Source: Desulfobulbus propionicus
GTDB lineage: Bacteria > Desulfobacterota > Desulfobulbia > Desulfobulbales > Desulfobulbaceae
Direction: 5' to 3'
Assembly (NCBI GenBank): GCA_002748755.1
Contig: PDTD01000008.1
Coordinates: forward strand, 1-64,000
Length of the DNA stretch: 64,000 bases
Position 1 is the stretch's first letter. Each line of letters opens with the position of its first letter. Under the pieces are notes generated by a model. That model made no database searches. It was not told the DNA's origin and worked only from the letters and a program-made list of their open reading frames with translations. The translations under genes and the position numbers were made by a program. Below are positions 55,108-63,898 of the stretch, in pieces.

Positions 55108-55341
55108 CTGGGTTATTTGTCAGCTCAGGCGATGCTTGCTTCAACAGTTTGGATCGTTCAGTTTAAAAAAAACAATAAGTTATAAGAAAAATATTGATAG
55201 TCAATCTCTCCAAAATGTAGGCCAAAAATCGACACAGACAGCCCCATTCTCGGACGTGTTTTGACAGCAAAGAGAGGGGATTCTCAGGCACTGCCAAAAG
55301 CTTTCCATCCAGCGCCTTCTGAGTTGATGATAAACCCAGAC
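55108..55341 (-). repeat. Degenerate copy of the interspersed repeat
   Basis: One end CTGGGTTATTTGTCAGCTCA and the other GAGTTGATGATAAACCCAGA are inverted right-type ends. Interior similarity (GACGTGTTTTGACAGCAAAG, CACTGCCAAAAGCTTTCCAT) is to hairpin B; the A part is badly decayed. It occupies most of the gap to the next gene. Confidence 0.55.
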
Positions 55342-55384
55342 TCGACCATCACTTTCCCCTCTCCGACGATTCCAGGACAGGATT

Positions 55385-55774
55385 TTATCTAAACCAATTG
55401 ACGGCTCTCAGTGCATCCACCAGCTCCCTGTGCATAACCAGATAATAGGACGCATCTTCCTTGCGATACGGATTGCCACTGCCTATGGCGCTGCAATAGA
55501 GGGGTTCACCGGGACGGGAAGCACTCTCCAGATAAGATATCTTCAACTCGTCGCCAAGTAGTCGCCCTAGTGCTTCATAGGCATGCATGGCAACCTGATA
55601 ATTATCTGCCCCGATACTTTCAGCAAGCTGACCAAACGTGAGCGAATGACTATATATCCTATAATGCGCCTCCAGCATTTTCTTCTGTTCCACAGTCAAC
55701 TTTTTCTTGTATAATTTCAGTGCCTTAACATACTCCTTTACGGACGGCACCACAAAATCACTTCTTGTCTGCAT
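55385..55774 (-). CDS. Small protein with an LAExxGxxNYxxAxxxYxxLG-like module
   Basis: A cytosolic protein of 129 aa without cysteine clusters or membrane segments. The middle part LTVEQKKMLEAHYRIYSHSL and FGQLAESIGADNYQVAMHAY, then EALGRLLGDEL, recalls a module found next to HNH or ScoMcrA-type nuclease domains. No nuclease domain is present here, so this is a loose family hint. The C-terminal part (SYYLVMHRELVDALRAVNWF) is unrecognised. AGGAGG precedes ATG 55774. It is a lone gene between two repeat copies. Function unknown. Confidence 0.6.
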   Translation of the reverse strand: MQTRSDFVVPSVKEYVKALKLYKKKLTVEQKKMLEAHYRIYSHSLTFGQLAESIGADNYQVAMHAYEALGRLLGDELKISYLESASRPGEPLYCSAIGSGNPYRKEDASYYLVMHRELVDALRAVNWFR

Positions 55775-55856
55775 TCCTGCCTCCTCACCCATACACTCCA
55801 CATTATTGCTAAAAAATTAGGCCTTTGCCTCTATGCACATAAAAAAACTTACCACC

Positions 55857-55970
55857 TAACCCGGATTTCTCATGAACAGTGTGTCGAAATGTGAGCCGGC
55901 TTAGGGATGGCACATCCATCTTTTTTTTATCTTTTCTCAAACGAGACAAAATGTTCATAAAAAATCCTGC
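55857..55970 (-). repeat. A-type copy of the interspersed repeat, inverted, 114 bp
   Basis: TAACCCGGATTTCTCATGAA, then TTTCTCAAACGAGACAAAAT and GTTCATAAAAAATCC. Read on the minus strand it starts with the usual ATGAACATTTTGTCTCGTTT, so the interior is reversed relative to 39171-39297. Hairpin B is absent. Confidence 0.75.
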
Positions 55971-56097
55971 AGTTGTACGTCCGACCTTCGTAACCTGGAC
56001 TACTCAGCAAGAAAGTCTATTGCAGATCAAGCCGCAGGGATCTTGTTCATCCTGTCCCTGCAAGAGCATGTTTCACAAGTAGCCCTATGCAGCTCAC

Positions 56098-57222
56098 CTA
56101 TATAAATCCCTGGGTAATCTGATCAATAACAGCATCCATATTCTCAACTGTTACGCCAAGCTCCGTACAAATTTGTCGAGTATTCCTTCTCTGCACCGGA
56201 TTGTGTAGTCCGTCCAGCCTGGCAATTCTATGGGTTCTCCGACCGATACAAAACAGAAGCTGTTCTTCCCTGTCCAGGGACAGAAAATCCCGGACCGGCT
56301 GGATCATTTTCTCTCTATCACCGGGAAGAACCCCATCAATTTCTTGAAAAAGATTCAAGACGTGGTCACTGGTAACAGTACTGGTTATACCACTGAGAGA
56401 TTCCAGAAATAATAGCAGTTCTCCGGCGGTATCCACCTCCCCCATCTTATCAAACGTACCATCTCTGTACTGTTTTGTCAGGGGGGCGTCCTCAGGCATG
56501 GCCAGCGTCCTGAGTCGAATATAATCTGGGTTTATCTGGTTGAGGGTATGGGCTGTTTCTCGTGCATTTTCGATGGACAGCGACTTACCTCCAAGCCCAG
56601 GCATGTAGTATTCAGAGAGTTGCATGCCTGCCTTTTTCACTTTTTGTCCGGCAACTATCTGCGTTGCCTTATTCGTCCCTTTCCTGACGCGTTTTAAAAC
56701 CCTGTCCGAACCCGACTCCATCCCAATATGAATCCTGTTCAACCCTGCCTCAGCCATTGCCCTTAAGCAATCATCACTGACCCTGGCGATAGTCTGAGAC
56801 CGGGCGTAGCTGGTGATTCGCTCTACCATCGGGAAGGTCTGCTTAAGATGTTTCAGGATACAGAGGATATCTTCCGGTTTGAGGATAAGACTGTTGGCAT
56901 CCTGGATAAAAATTGACTGCATACCGCCCGCAACAAACTGGTATGCTGCGTGCATTGCATGCAGATCATCGTCGGCACTGTCTGGCGAGTTACCGGAGCT
57001 TCTTGCTTTTACAATCAAATCAACACACCTTCGCACGGTATCAATATCACGGAGCACATGATCCACAGGACGGATACTGAAACGGGCATTCTTATACAGC
57101 GGACAGAAGGTACAACGGTTCCATGGACAGTTTCGGGTCAGTCTGATCAACAGGCTTTCTGCCTCACTTGGCGGCCTGATTGGCCCAATCTCAAAACCTT
57201 TATATTTTTCAGTGAATTGCAT
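56098..57222 (-). CDS. Radical SAM protein with CX4CX2C motif
   Basis: A 374-aa radical S-adenosylmethionine enzyme of the Elp3/MiaB-like fold. The cluster motif is RNCPWNRCTFCPLYK near residues 33-47, spaced CX4CX2C instead of the usual CX3CX2C. The SAM-binding parts RITSYARSQTIARVSD and LNRIHIGMESGSDRVLKRVR (about 150-190) follow. The C-terminal 80 residues carry no extra cysteine cluster, so it is not a typical methylthiotransferase. The chemistry is unknown. It is a lone gene flanked by repeat copies. ATG 57222 (MQFTEKYKGFEIGPIRPPSE) has GGGAGGG upstream. Confidence 0.82.
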   Translation of the reverse strand: MQFTEKYKGFEIGPIRPPSEAESLLIRLTRNCPWNRCTFCPLYKNARFSIRPVDHVLRDIDTVRRCVDLIVKARSSGNSPDSADDDLHAMHAAYQFVAGGMQSIFIQDANSLILKPEDILCILKHLKQTFPMVERITSYARSQTIARVSDDCLRAMAEAGLNRIHIGMESGSDRVLKRVRKGTNKATQIVAGQKVKKAGMQLSEYYMPGLGGKSLSIENARETAHTLNQINPDYIRLRTLAMPEDAPLTKQYRDGTFDKMGEVDTAGELLLFLESLSGITSTVTSDHVLNLFQEIDGVLPGDREKMIQPVRDFLSLDREEQLLFCIGRRTHRIARLDGLHNPVQRRNTRQICTELGVTVENMDAVIDQITQGFI

Positions 57223-57238
57223 ACCCTCCCTCCCAATC

Positions 57239-57410
57239 TAGCCCGGATTTCTCATGAACATTGTATCTCATTTGCGGACAAGTGTGCACCAACGCTCAGC
57301 TCAGGCCGCACAATCTGCGGGAGTTTTTGCCAACACATATACCCAAGTAGAATGGGTTACAGAAAAACTCCCGAACCTGGTACAGCCTGAGCTGATGAGA
57401 AATCAGGGTC
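57239..57410 (+). repeat. AB copy of the interspersed repeat with shortened A part, 172 bp
   Basis: TAGCCCGGATTTCTCATGAA at the left and GAGCTGATGAGAAATCAGGG at the right, both well kept. Hairpin A is reduced by an internal deletion (ATTGTATCTCATTTGCGGAC then GTGTGCACCAACGCTCAG). Hairpin B is almost perfect: CTGCGGGAGTTTTTGCCAAC paired with ACAGAAAAACTCCCGAACCT. Confidence 0.85.
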
Positions 57411-57755
57411 AGGCAGCCCCATTTCTCAGGTAAAAATACTTCCCAAAACAAGGAGCAGGGCATAGAGCTGGAGCCGTCTATTACTACCATCTACCATCTC
57501 CCACAAGTGTCCTGCAAGCAAGAGTCTGCAGATAGAACTCTTGACTCGAAGTGGGCCTGTATTTTTTATCGACAAGCAGACTGTATTCTGGTCACACAAC
57601 AGCCTCCCCGTATGTAAGCAGGTGGGGTTAAAAAACAAAGAAAGCACGTAAAACGAGTGGTTGGGAAAAAGGATACGAAGAGCGTTGCAATGGAGAACTA
57701 TCTGGAGTGTTTTGACATTCTTCCCCAAAAAAACTTCAACATACATCAGATCAAT

Positions 57756-57792
57756 AAAAAAAGCGCTTACCAGGACAAACCCATAAGCGCTT
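57756..57792 (-). terminator. Intrinsic terminator after tRNA-Phe
   Basis: Minus-strand stem AAGCGCTTA / TAAGCGCTT (57792-57784 and 57769-57761) followed by a T run to 57756, 20 nt beyond the tRNA 3' end. Confidence 0.85.
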
Positions 57793-57812
57793 CACATCTC
57801 TAAAAAAACGAT

Positions 57813-57888
<76 letters not shown>

Positions 57889-58099
57889 ACCTCACGTTAA
57901 GGCCATTTTTATACAGAAATCAACTGGTCCTGTCAACACCTTTCTTGAATTTTTCCTTCTTGTTATGACGCAAGCAGGCATAAAACCTCTTCATTATGCA
58001 GTAGCCCCTACCTGAAAGGTCTCACCTGGCTGGGACAATTATTCGGGTGAACAGTCCTGTGCCGGGCATGATACTGCTCAAAGAGGGATGCTGCGCAGC

Positions 58100-58819
58100 C
58101 TACACTTTTTCCTCGGAAAACAACTCCCCAAGGTCGACCTCGAAATTATCCAAGGCTGTCCCCGTTTTGACACTTGGTGCATTCCGTTTACCAATTAAAG
58201 GTTTTATCGATTTGGTCAGTTCAGCCTCATCCAGAATCAAATCCTCCAGGGTGCCCGATGGATCAGGAGCCGATTCCACAGGTTGCAGGTCAGCCAGGAG
58301 CGAATCAACCGCAGGATCCGGAACCGGATCCGGCTCAGAGGTACATTCTTCCTCCTCGACTGTCGCTTCAGACTCGGACTGCGGTGGTGCAAGATCGGAT
58401 ATGTCCAAATCTCCAAAGTCTATGGTTACCCCTTCTTCCTCGTCTGCACTCTCCTGTTCACCCAGGTCCAGGATAAATTCTTCTTCACTGGCCTCTTCCA
58501 GGTCATCAAGGCTGAGGGCAGTACCGTCCTCTCCAGTGGAGACAATTTCTTCATCCTCCCCCATATCAATGCTGATCTCGTCCAGACTCTCCAACATATC
58601 CTCGGCATAGACGCCATGGAGTTCCTCTGTTTCCTGTACAAGCTGGTTGCCGAGCCCATCACCCTCAATGTTCCCGGAAGCAAAGTGCAAAAACCTGGGT
58701 GGTTCAACATCATAAGTTGTCCCCTGTATCTCTTTCAGGAGAGCCCCTATGGGTTTTCTACATTTTTTACAATGTTCCAGATGATCAAACGATATGTAGC
58801 CACATTTCGGACAGCGCAT
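58100..58819 (-). CDS. Acidic protein with N-terminal zinc ribbon
   Basis: A 239-aa cytosolic protein. The N-terminus MRCPKCGYISFDHLEHCKKC is a four-cysteine zinc ribbon (CPxCx10CxxC), like those leading many delta-proteobacterial proteins of unknown role. The rest is strongly acidic and low in complexity, with repeated short Asp/Glu-rich stretches (DMGEDEEIVSTGEDG, EEEFILDLGEQES, VTIDFGDLDIS). These resemble flexible docking motifs more than a folded enzyme. ATG 58819 (AAAGGCAAG upstream) begins at the ribbon, and the longer frame to 58942 is rejected. Function unknown. Confidence 0.65.
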   Translation of the reverse strand: MRCPKCGYISFDHLEHCKKCRKPIGALLKEIQGTTYDVEPPRFLHFASGNIEGDGLGNQLVQETEELHGVYAEDMLESLDEISIDMGEDEEIVSTGEDGTALSLDDLEEASEEEFILDLGEQESADEEEGVTIDFGDLDISDLAPPQSESEATVEEEECTSEPDPVPDPAVDSLLADLQPVESAPDPSGTLEDLILDEAELTKSIKPLIGKRNAPSVKTGTALDNFEVDLGELFSEEKV

Positions 58820-59956
58820 AATCTTGCCTTTTGTATTGCAAGTTCCAGACATCTTGCTTTTAAAAGAGACTGAGGTTCCTATCTGGAGCATTATCGCATA
58901 GATAAACCAATAAAAGCAAGCTGAGTTGCCAATTTCGGCCATTTTTTCTTTCCCTCAACAAGATAAACGAACTCAACACCTTGCATCAACGGACTGCTTG
59001 CTTATAATACATCTGCATACAAACCAAATCTGTGACGGATTCAGATACCAGATGTTCACGCCATATATTGCAGCCTATCTTCCCGAGAACAAGGATCATT
59101 GCGCTCCGCAACTACCACTAGATAACACCGTTACGCTCTGTTGTATTCCTGGGCCCTATCTCCATGGGGCTTCCGTTCAGCAGAGTCTCAGGATGCCATA
59201 CAGCCAGCAGCAGAAGCTGAACGTTTTTGAAAGAGCAGAGGACACAGCTGAGCACCGGTTGCACCTCAAAGCAGACGAACAAACCAGCTACCATTCTAGT
59301 AGTCGAAGACAACGGAAACTCTCTCTACTTGCCAACTGTTTCTCTGATGCAACCCCGACACTGGCTGGGATGGAAAAAGGAAAAAGACTGATCAATGCCG
59401 TGGAACATGCCCAGCTTGATATTGACTACGATGAAAAAGCAGCTGCACTGGACACTTCATGCCGAGGGGACGAAGTTGAGACAAGGCTTCAATCCGCTCC
59501 ATTTGCCAAACGGAAAGGTCTGGTGTTTTTCTGACGAGAACCCGACCCTATTGAGGGCGGATGACTGATCAGAGATTGGGAGGTGCCTGGAAAGATTTTC
59601 TGAAGCCTGATCCCTCCAGAGCTTCCGATAATTGCGGTAGAGGCATTGCCATGGCCAAGATGATTGTCTTTGACCTGCCCCTCTACAACAAGCAAGGACA
59701 TCAGGTCACCGCGTTCATAAAACGACCGAAAAAAAAGACAAGTGCACAGTACGACTGTCCAAAAAACAAGCGTTAAAGTATGATTTATCTACCGACCAGA
59801 AAGCAAACAAAGAGTACTGCGGTATACAGACAGACCATAGTTCCTGAAAAAACAGTCGCTTTTTCCAGAAGTCGCCCTATGCAATCAGCAGGTAGGCTGG
59901 GCAAAAGAGACTCTGCCCTGTACTCGTGACGCCCCTATCATCATTCCTGTTTTATC
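58820..59956. other. 1.1-kb region without a recognised gene
   Basis: Open frames 58926-59534 (202 codons, plus) and 59561-59776 (71 codons, plus) exist. Neither has a recognisable domain, a good ribosome binding site or typical amino-acid composition, and they are in different frames. They may be fragments of one decayed gene. I list them as a region and do not call them genes. Confidence 0.35.
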
Positions 59957-60934
59957 ATGATTAAAAAGAACCCCTACTGCTATACATTGTCCCTCTTTCT
60001 TCTTGGTATCACCAGTGCGATTGTCAGTGTACAAATCGGTATAACGCTGTATGCCGGAAATCCACTGTGCCTCAACCAGGGGTGTGAAATCGTGGAACAA
60101 CTCGCCCTGGTTCCTTCCCTCTACATCAACCTTGCCGGGTTGGCCTGTATGCAACTTTTGTTCTGGACACTGCGCGCAAACCGTAAAGAGTACGACCTGT
60201 CCCACAGGTTGTACCTGCTCCTCCTCCAGGCAGGCATAAGCGCAGAGGGCGTTCTGGTCAGTTTTCAATATACCATAGCTCATGCCTTTTGCTCCTACTG
60301 CCTGTTTTTTTTCGCTGTCCTTGTCCTGCTCAATATTCTTGCGGGGATGCGCCAGACCTTTCAAGCCGCAGTGCTGTTCTCTACTATACTGGTCACTTTT
60401 TCCAGTCTGCAATTTGAACAGCCAGCGTCTTCAGGGTATCTGTCCGAAGGTGTTTTCGCCAAGCGCACCGGTGCACAGGGTGGTCCCCAACTGCAACTCT
60501 TCTTTGCAGCGAATTGTCCACACTGCGAACAAATCATTGACGAAGTCGACGCCCTGCCTTTTCTCAACGTTACCTTTCATCCCATTGACACCATTACAGA
60601 CTTCAACCTGAGCCGGACGGAGAGATATACTCCATATTCGACGGACGCCAACAGACGCATCCTTTCCGCCTTAGGCATCCGGGAAGTACCGGCTCTCTTT
60701 CTTCAGCAGGGCAAGAAGATGCTGATCCTTCACGGAAGTGATGCTATCCATGAACAGCTCCACCAACTCAGCACCGGCGCTGTTGCAGAAACACCCTGGG
60801 AGAACGGCCTGAAATATCAGCAATCGGTCACCGGTTCTTCAGGCACGGAAAACGGGGACGATGGCTGTACTGTCGGAGAACGATGTGAAGAAAAACCTTT
60901 GATTCCCGGGATACCCCCTGCCCAAGCCTATTAA
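59957..60934 (+). CDS. VKOR-thioredoxin fusion (thiol oxidoreductase)
   Basis: An inner-membrane disulphide-generating enzyme, 325 aa. The vitamin K epoxide reductase part (about 1-140) has four or five membrane helices, the loop cysteines C38 and C43 (NPLCLNQGCEIV) and the CxxC of AHAFCSYCLFF (about 112-115). The C-terminal thioredoxin-like domain (about 175-290) has FFAANCPHCEQI with CPHC. In other bacteria this fusion replaces DsbB and DsbA for oxidising exported proteins, using quinone as acceptor. The last 50 residues, with CTVGERC, are a poorly conserved tail. ATG 59957 is a lone gene start with a weak ribosome binding site. Confidence 0.82.
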   Translation: MIKKNPYCYTLSLFLLGITSAIVSVQIGITLYAGNPLCLNQGCEIVEQLALVPSLYINLAGLACMQLLFWTLRANRKEYDLSHRLYLLLLQAGISAEGVLVSFQYTIAHAFCSYCLFFFAVLVLLNILAGMRQTFQAAVLFSTILVTFSSLQFEQPASSGYLSEGVFAKRTGAQGGPQLQLFFAANCPHCEQIIDEVDALPFLNVTFHPIDTITDFNLSRTERYTPYSTDANRRILSALGIREVPALFLQQGKKMLILHGSDAIHEQLHQLSTGAVAETPWENGLKYQQSVTGSSGTENGDDGCTVGERCEEKPLIPGIPPAQAY

Positions 60935-60994
60935 GATTGACCGATCTGCAGCTGGGTAAGCCTGTGCACCAAGAGCATCTTTTCTCAGACAGCC

Positions 60995-61141
60995 TGCCCG
61001 AATTCCTCATCAGCTTAGGTGGTACTCACCCGGATTGCTCATGGAAATGTTGTCTCATTTAAAAAAAGAAAAAAACAGATGCCGGTGATGTCCCTACGCA
61101 GACTCAAATATCGACAAACTATTCATAACTGATTCGGGTTA
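60995..61141 (+). repeat. A-type copy of the interspersed repeat preceded by a solitary end
   Basis: 60995-61020 is a solitary end (GCCCGAATTCCTCATCAGCT, as in B-type copies). It is directly followed at 61028-61141 by an A-type copy: ACCCGGATTGCTCATGGAAA, TTAAAAAAAGAAAAAAACAG, ACTCAAATATCGACAAACTA, ending GATTCGGGTTA. This arrangement suggests a composite or eroded tandem insertion. Confidence 0.75.
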
Positions 61142-61245
61142 GGGCGCCATGACCTTCGAGCATAGCAAGAGCACCGAGATCGTCATCTGTTTCTATAAGC
61201 CAGAAAGAAAGCAACCCATCGCTGCCTGAAGACATAATAATCCTC

Positions 61246-63792
61246 ATGGTCGAAGATGAAATAGAAAAAGCAAAACGACAATCACTTCCAATTTTTCCCA
61301 TGTCACCACCAGCTGACGAAAACCAGGAACTGTATCTTGCTGAGCAGTTTGCACAATACACAGGCTGCAACATATTCCTGACCGGTAAGGCAGGGACAGG
61401 TAAAACCACTTTTCTCCTTTCTCTCAGCGCCCAGACCCATAAACGACTGATCATCACCGCACCGACAGGCGTAGCGGCCATCAACGCGGGCGGGGTAACC
61501 CTGCACTCCTTCTTTCAACTGCCTTTTGGGTTATGTCTTCCCGACAGTCAGCCCCCCTCTTTTACAAACCGATTCAGCACAGTTAAACGGCACATTATCA
61601 CCAGCCTTGACCTCCTGGTCATTGATGAAATCAGCATGGTCCGGGCCGATGTCTTGGATGGCGTAGACCAAGTTCTGCGTCGCTTCCGCCGAAACAATGA
61701 GCCATTTGGAGGTGTACAGTTGCTGATGATCGGTGATCTGCACCAGCTTTCTCCGGTGGTTAAAGACTCTGAAAGGGCTCTTCTTGATCGGTATTACGAA
61801 ACACCTTATTTTTTCAGCAGCATGGCCTTCCAGAAAACGACAACTGTGCCCATTGAGCTGGAGCACATTTATCGGCAATCTGACAATCACTTCATCCACC
61901 TTCTGAACCGGGTCAGGGACAATAACCTGGACCATGCCTCCCTGGAGCGGCTGAACACTCGATATAAACCGAATTTCACTCCAGACCAAGAGAAGGGATA
62001 CATCTCTCTTTGCACCCATAACGCACATGCGGAATCATTAAATAATGAAAAACTGCATAAACTGCCGAACAAAGCCTTTCTTTTTGAAGCTGACCTGGAA
62101 GGCCAATTCCCTGAACAGATCTATCCCACAGCAGCTTCATTGACCTTGAAAAAGAACGCTCAAGTCATGTTCATACGCAACGATCCCAGCCCGGAAAAAC
62201 GATACTTCAATGGCAAAATCGGCCGTATCTCCACCCTCAACCAGGATCGTATCGAAGTGACCTGTGCAGACGATCCGCTCCCTATCAAAGTAGAACGCAC
62301 TGTGTGGGAAAACATCGAATACGATATGAATCATGAGAAAGGAGAGGTTAGCCAAAAGGTTATTGGCACTTTCAAGCAGTATCCCCTGAAAACAGCCTGG
62401 GCGATAACCGTACACAAAAGCCAGGGAATGACCTTTGACCGGGCGGTTATAGATCTGCAATCGGCTTTTGCTCATGGCCAGGTGTATGTTGCCCTCAGTC
62501 GCTGCCGCTCACTAGAGGGGATCGTGCTCTCGGCCCCCCTGCAGCCATCCTGCCTGCAAACCAACCATGCCATACAACGCTTCCTGGAGGATATCTTAAA
62601 CAAGAGACCGAACCTGGACCAGTTGCGCACAGCAAAAATAGAATATCAACAGCAGTTGCTGCTTTCCTGCTTCAGCTTTCGGCGCCTGGGATCCTTGCTC
62701 GGCACTGTTATGACGCTGGTCAAGAGAAACAGCTCTCTGGCCAGGTTTCAAGGGGCAGAGCATATCCAGACTCTCTATACTTCTGTACAAGGCGAAATTT
62801 GTACTGTCGGCGAAAAATTCAAACAGCAGCTTAAGGGCTTATTCACGCCAGATATTTTGCCCGGCGAAGATCCAGTGATTCTCGAAAGATTGACCAAAGC
62901 CGCCGCCTATTTTACCGAAAAAATAGAGATCGGCCTGGTCCTCTTTCTCACTCGTTTCGCATTTGAAACTGATAACAGGGAAGTCCGAAAAAGGATCTCA
63001 AAGGGGCTTGCCTCTCTTGAGCAGGAAACGGCAGCCAGACTCGCTGGGGTACAGGCCTGCGGTAAGGGATTTGATCCCAGTATCTACCTTCGTGCCGTCT
63101 CCATTGCCATGCTGAAAACAGAAAAGGCGAAACGGCCGGTCAAAGCGCCAACCTATCAGGAAGCAGACCTGGAACACATCGAGCTTTTTGAGCAATTAAA
63201 ACAATGGAGAAAAAAGCAAGCTGAAGCACAGTCTATTCCTGCGTACCAGGTCATACACCTAAAGGTTCTTCTCCAGATCGCCATACGCCTACCCGATACC
63301 CTGCAAACCCTGCAAGAGATCAAAGGTATAGGGCAGCGGCTTAGTGAACGATACGGAGAGCAGCTGGTGGCGCTTGTGGGCCAATACCGCCAACAGCATA
63401 ACATTGACAAGGTGACCATGCCCACCTCCTCTTCTGAACAGGAATGCGCTGCAGAGCATGGCAGACGGGTCAGGAAAAAAAATACTCACCAGGTCACCCT
63501 GGAACTGTTTCAACAAGGGCTAAGCATAGCGCAAATAGCTGCACAGCGGGGTCTGGTTGTCTCCACCATAGAAAACCATTGTGCAGGGCTGGTCGAACAA
63601 GGAGAGATAGCCATCGGGTCTCTTCTCGAGGAATCCCGACTCCAAGCCCTTAGCCAACTACTTGTAAACATGCGAGAAAAGCCCCTAAACCAAATCAAGG
63701 CATCTGTTAACAACGACTATTCCTATCATGAAATAAAGTTAGTCCTTGCCCATCTTACATTTCTCGAACAGCGCGATCCAACACACTCCTAG
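61246..63792 (+). CDS. PIF1-like helicase with HRDC and C-terminal HTH domains
   Basis: A superfamily 1B 5'-3' DNA helicase of 848 aa. Walker A FLTGKAGTGKTTFLLSLSA (about 44-62), Walker B LLVIDEISMVRADVLD (about 124), motif III LMIGDLHQLSPVV and motif VI with VHKSQGMTFDRAVIDL and VYVALSRCRSLEG (about 390-425). A later HRDC domain (about 645-725, LFEQLKQWRKKQ and LQEIKGIGQRLSERYG) and an HTH_40-type winged HTH follow (about 745-800, LFQQGLSIAQIAAQRGLVVS). This RecQ-like tail on a PIF1 core is known in Bacteroidetes and some Desulfobacterota. Likely roles are G-quadruplex or replication-fork repair. The start is uncertain; 61303 is a second option. The stop TAG (63790-63792) is shared with the following repeat. 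Confidence 0.88.
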   Translation: MVEDEIEKAKRQSLPIFPMSPPADENQELYLAEQFAQYTGCNIFLTGKAGTGKTTFLLSLSAQTHKRLIITAPTGVAAINAGGVTLHSFFQLPFGLCLPDSQPPSFTNRFSTVKRHIITSLDLLVIDEISMVRADVLDGVDQVLRRFRRNNEPFGGVQLLMIGDLHQLSPVVKDSERALLDRYYETPYFFSSMAFQKTTTVPIELEHIYRQSDNHFIHLLNRVRDNNLDHASLERLNTRYKPNFTPDQEKGYISLCTHNAHAESLNNEKLHKLPNKAFLFEADLEGQFPEQIYPTAASLTLKKNAQVMFIRNDPSPEKRYFNGKIGRISTLNQDRIEVTCADDPLPIKVERTVWENIEYDMNHEKGEVSQKVIGTFKQYPLKTAWAITVHKSQGMTFDRAVIDLQSAFAHGQVYVALSRCRSLEGIVLSAPLQPSCLQTNHAIQRFLEDILNKRPNLDQLRTAKIEYQQQLLLSCFSFRRLGSLLGTVMTLVKRNSSLARFQGAEHIQTLYTSVQGEICTVGEKFKQQLKGLFTPDILPGEDPVILERLTKAAAYFTEKIEIGLVLFLTRFAFETDNREVRKRISKGLASLEQETAARLAGVQACGKGFDPSIYLRAVSIAMLKTEKAKRPVKAPTYQEADLEHIELFEQLKQWRKKQAEAQSIPAYQVIHLKVLLQIAIRLPDTLQTLQEIKGIGQRLSERYGEQLVALVGQYRQQHNIDKVTMPTSSSEQECAAEHGRRVRKKNTHQVTLELFQQGLSIAQIAAQRGLVVSTIENHCAGLVEQGEIAIGSLLEESRLQALSQLLVNMREKPLNQIKASVNNDYSYHEIKLVLAHLTFLEQRDPTHS

Positions 63793-63898
63793 CCCGGCTT
63801 GCTCATAAACATTTTATCTCGTTTGAGAAAAAAGAGACAAAAACGAATGCAGGCGATATCCGTAGGTCGACTTATGTTTCAACAAGAGGTGCACCAAA
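63790..63898 (+). repeat. A-type copy of the interspersed repeat, right end lost
   Basis: TAGCCCGGCTTGCTCATAAA and the A arms (CATTTTATCTCGTTTGAG, then TTATGTTTCAACAAGAGGTG) are clear. After GTGCACCAAAGG the similarity fades, with no right end seen before the window ends. Its first bases form the stop codon of the helicase gene. 63899-64000 holds nothing recognised. Confidence 0.75.
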
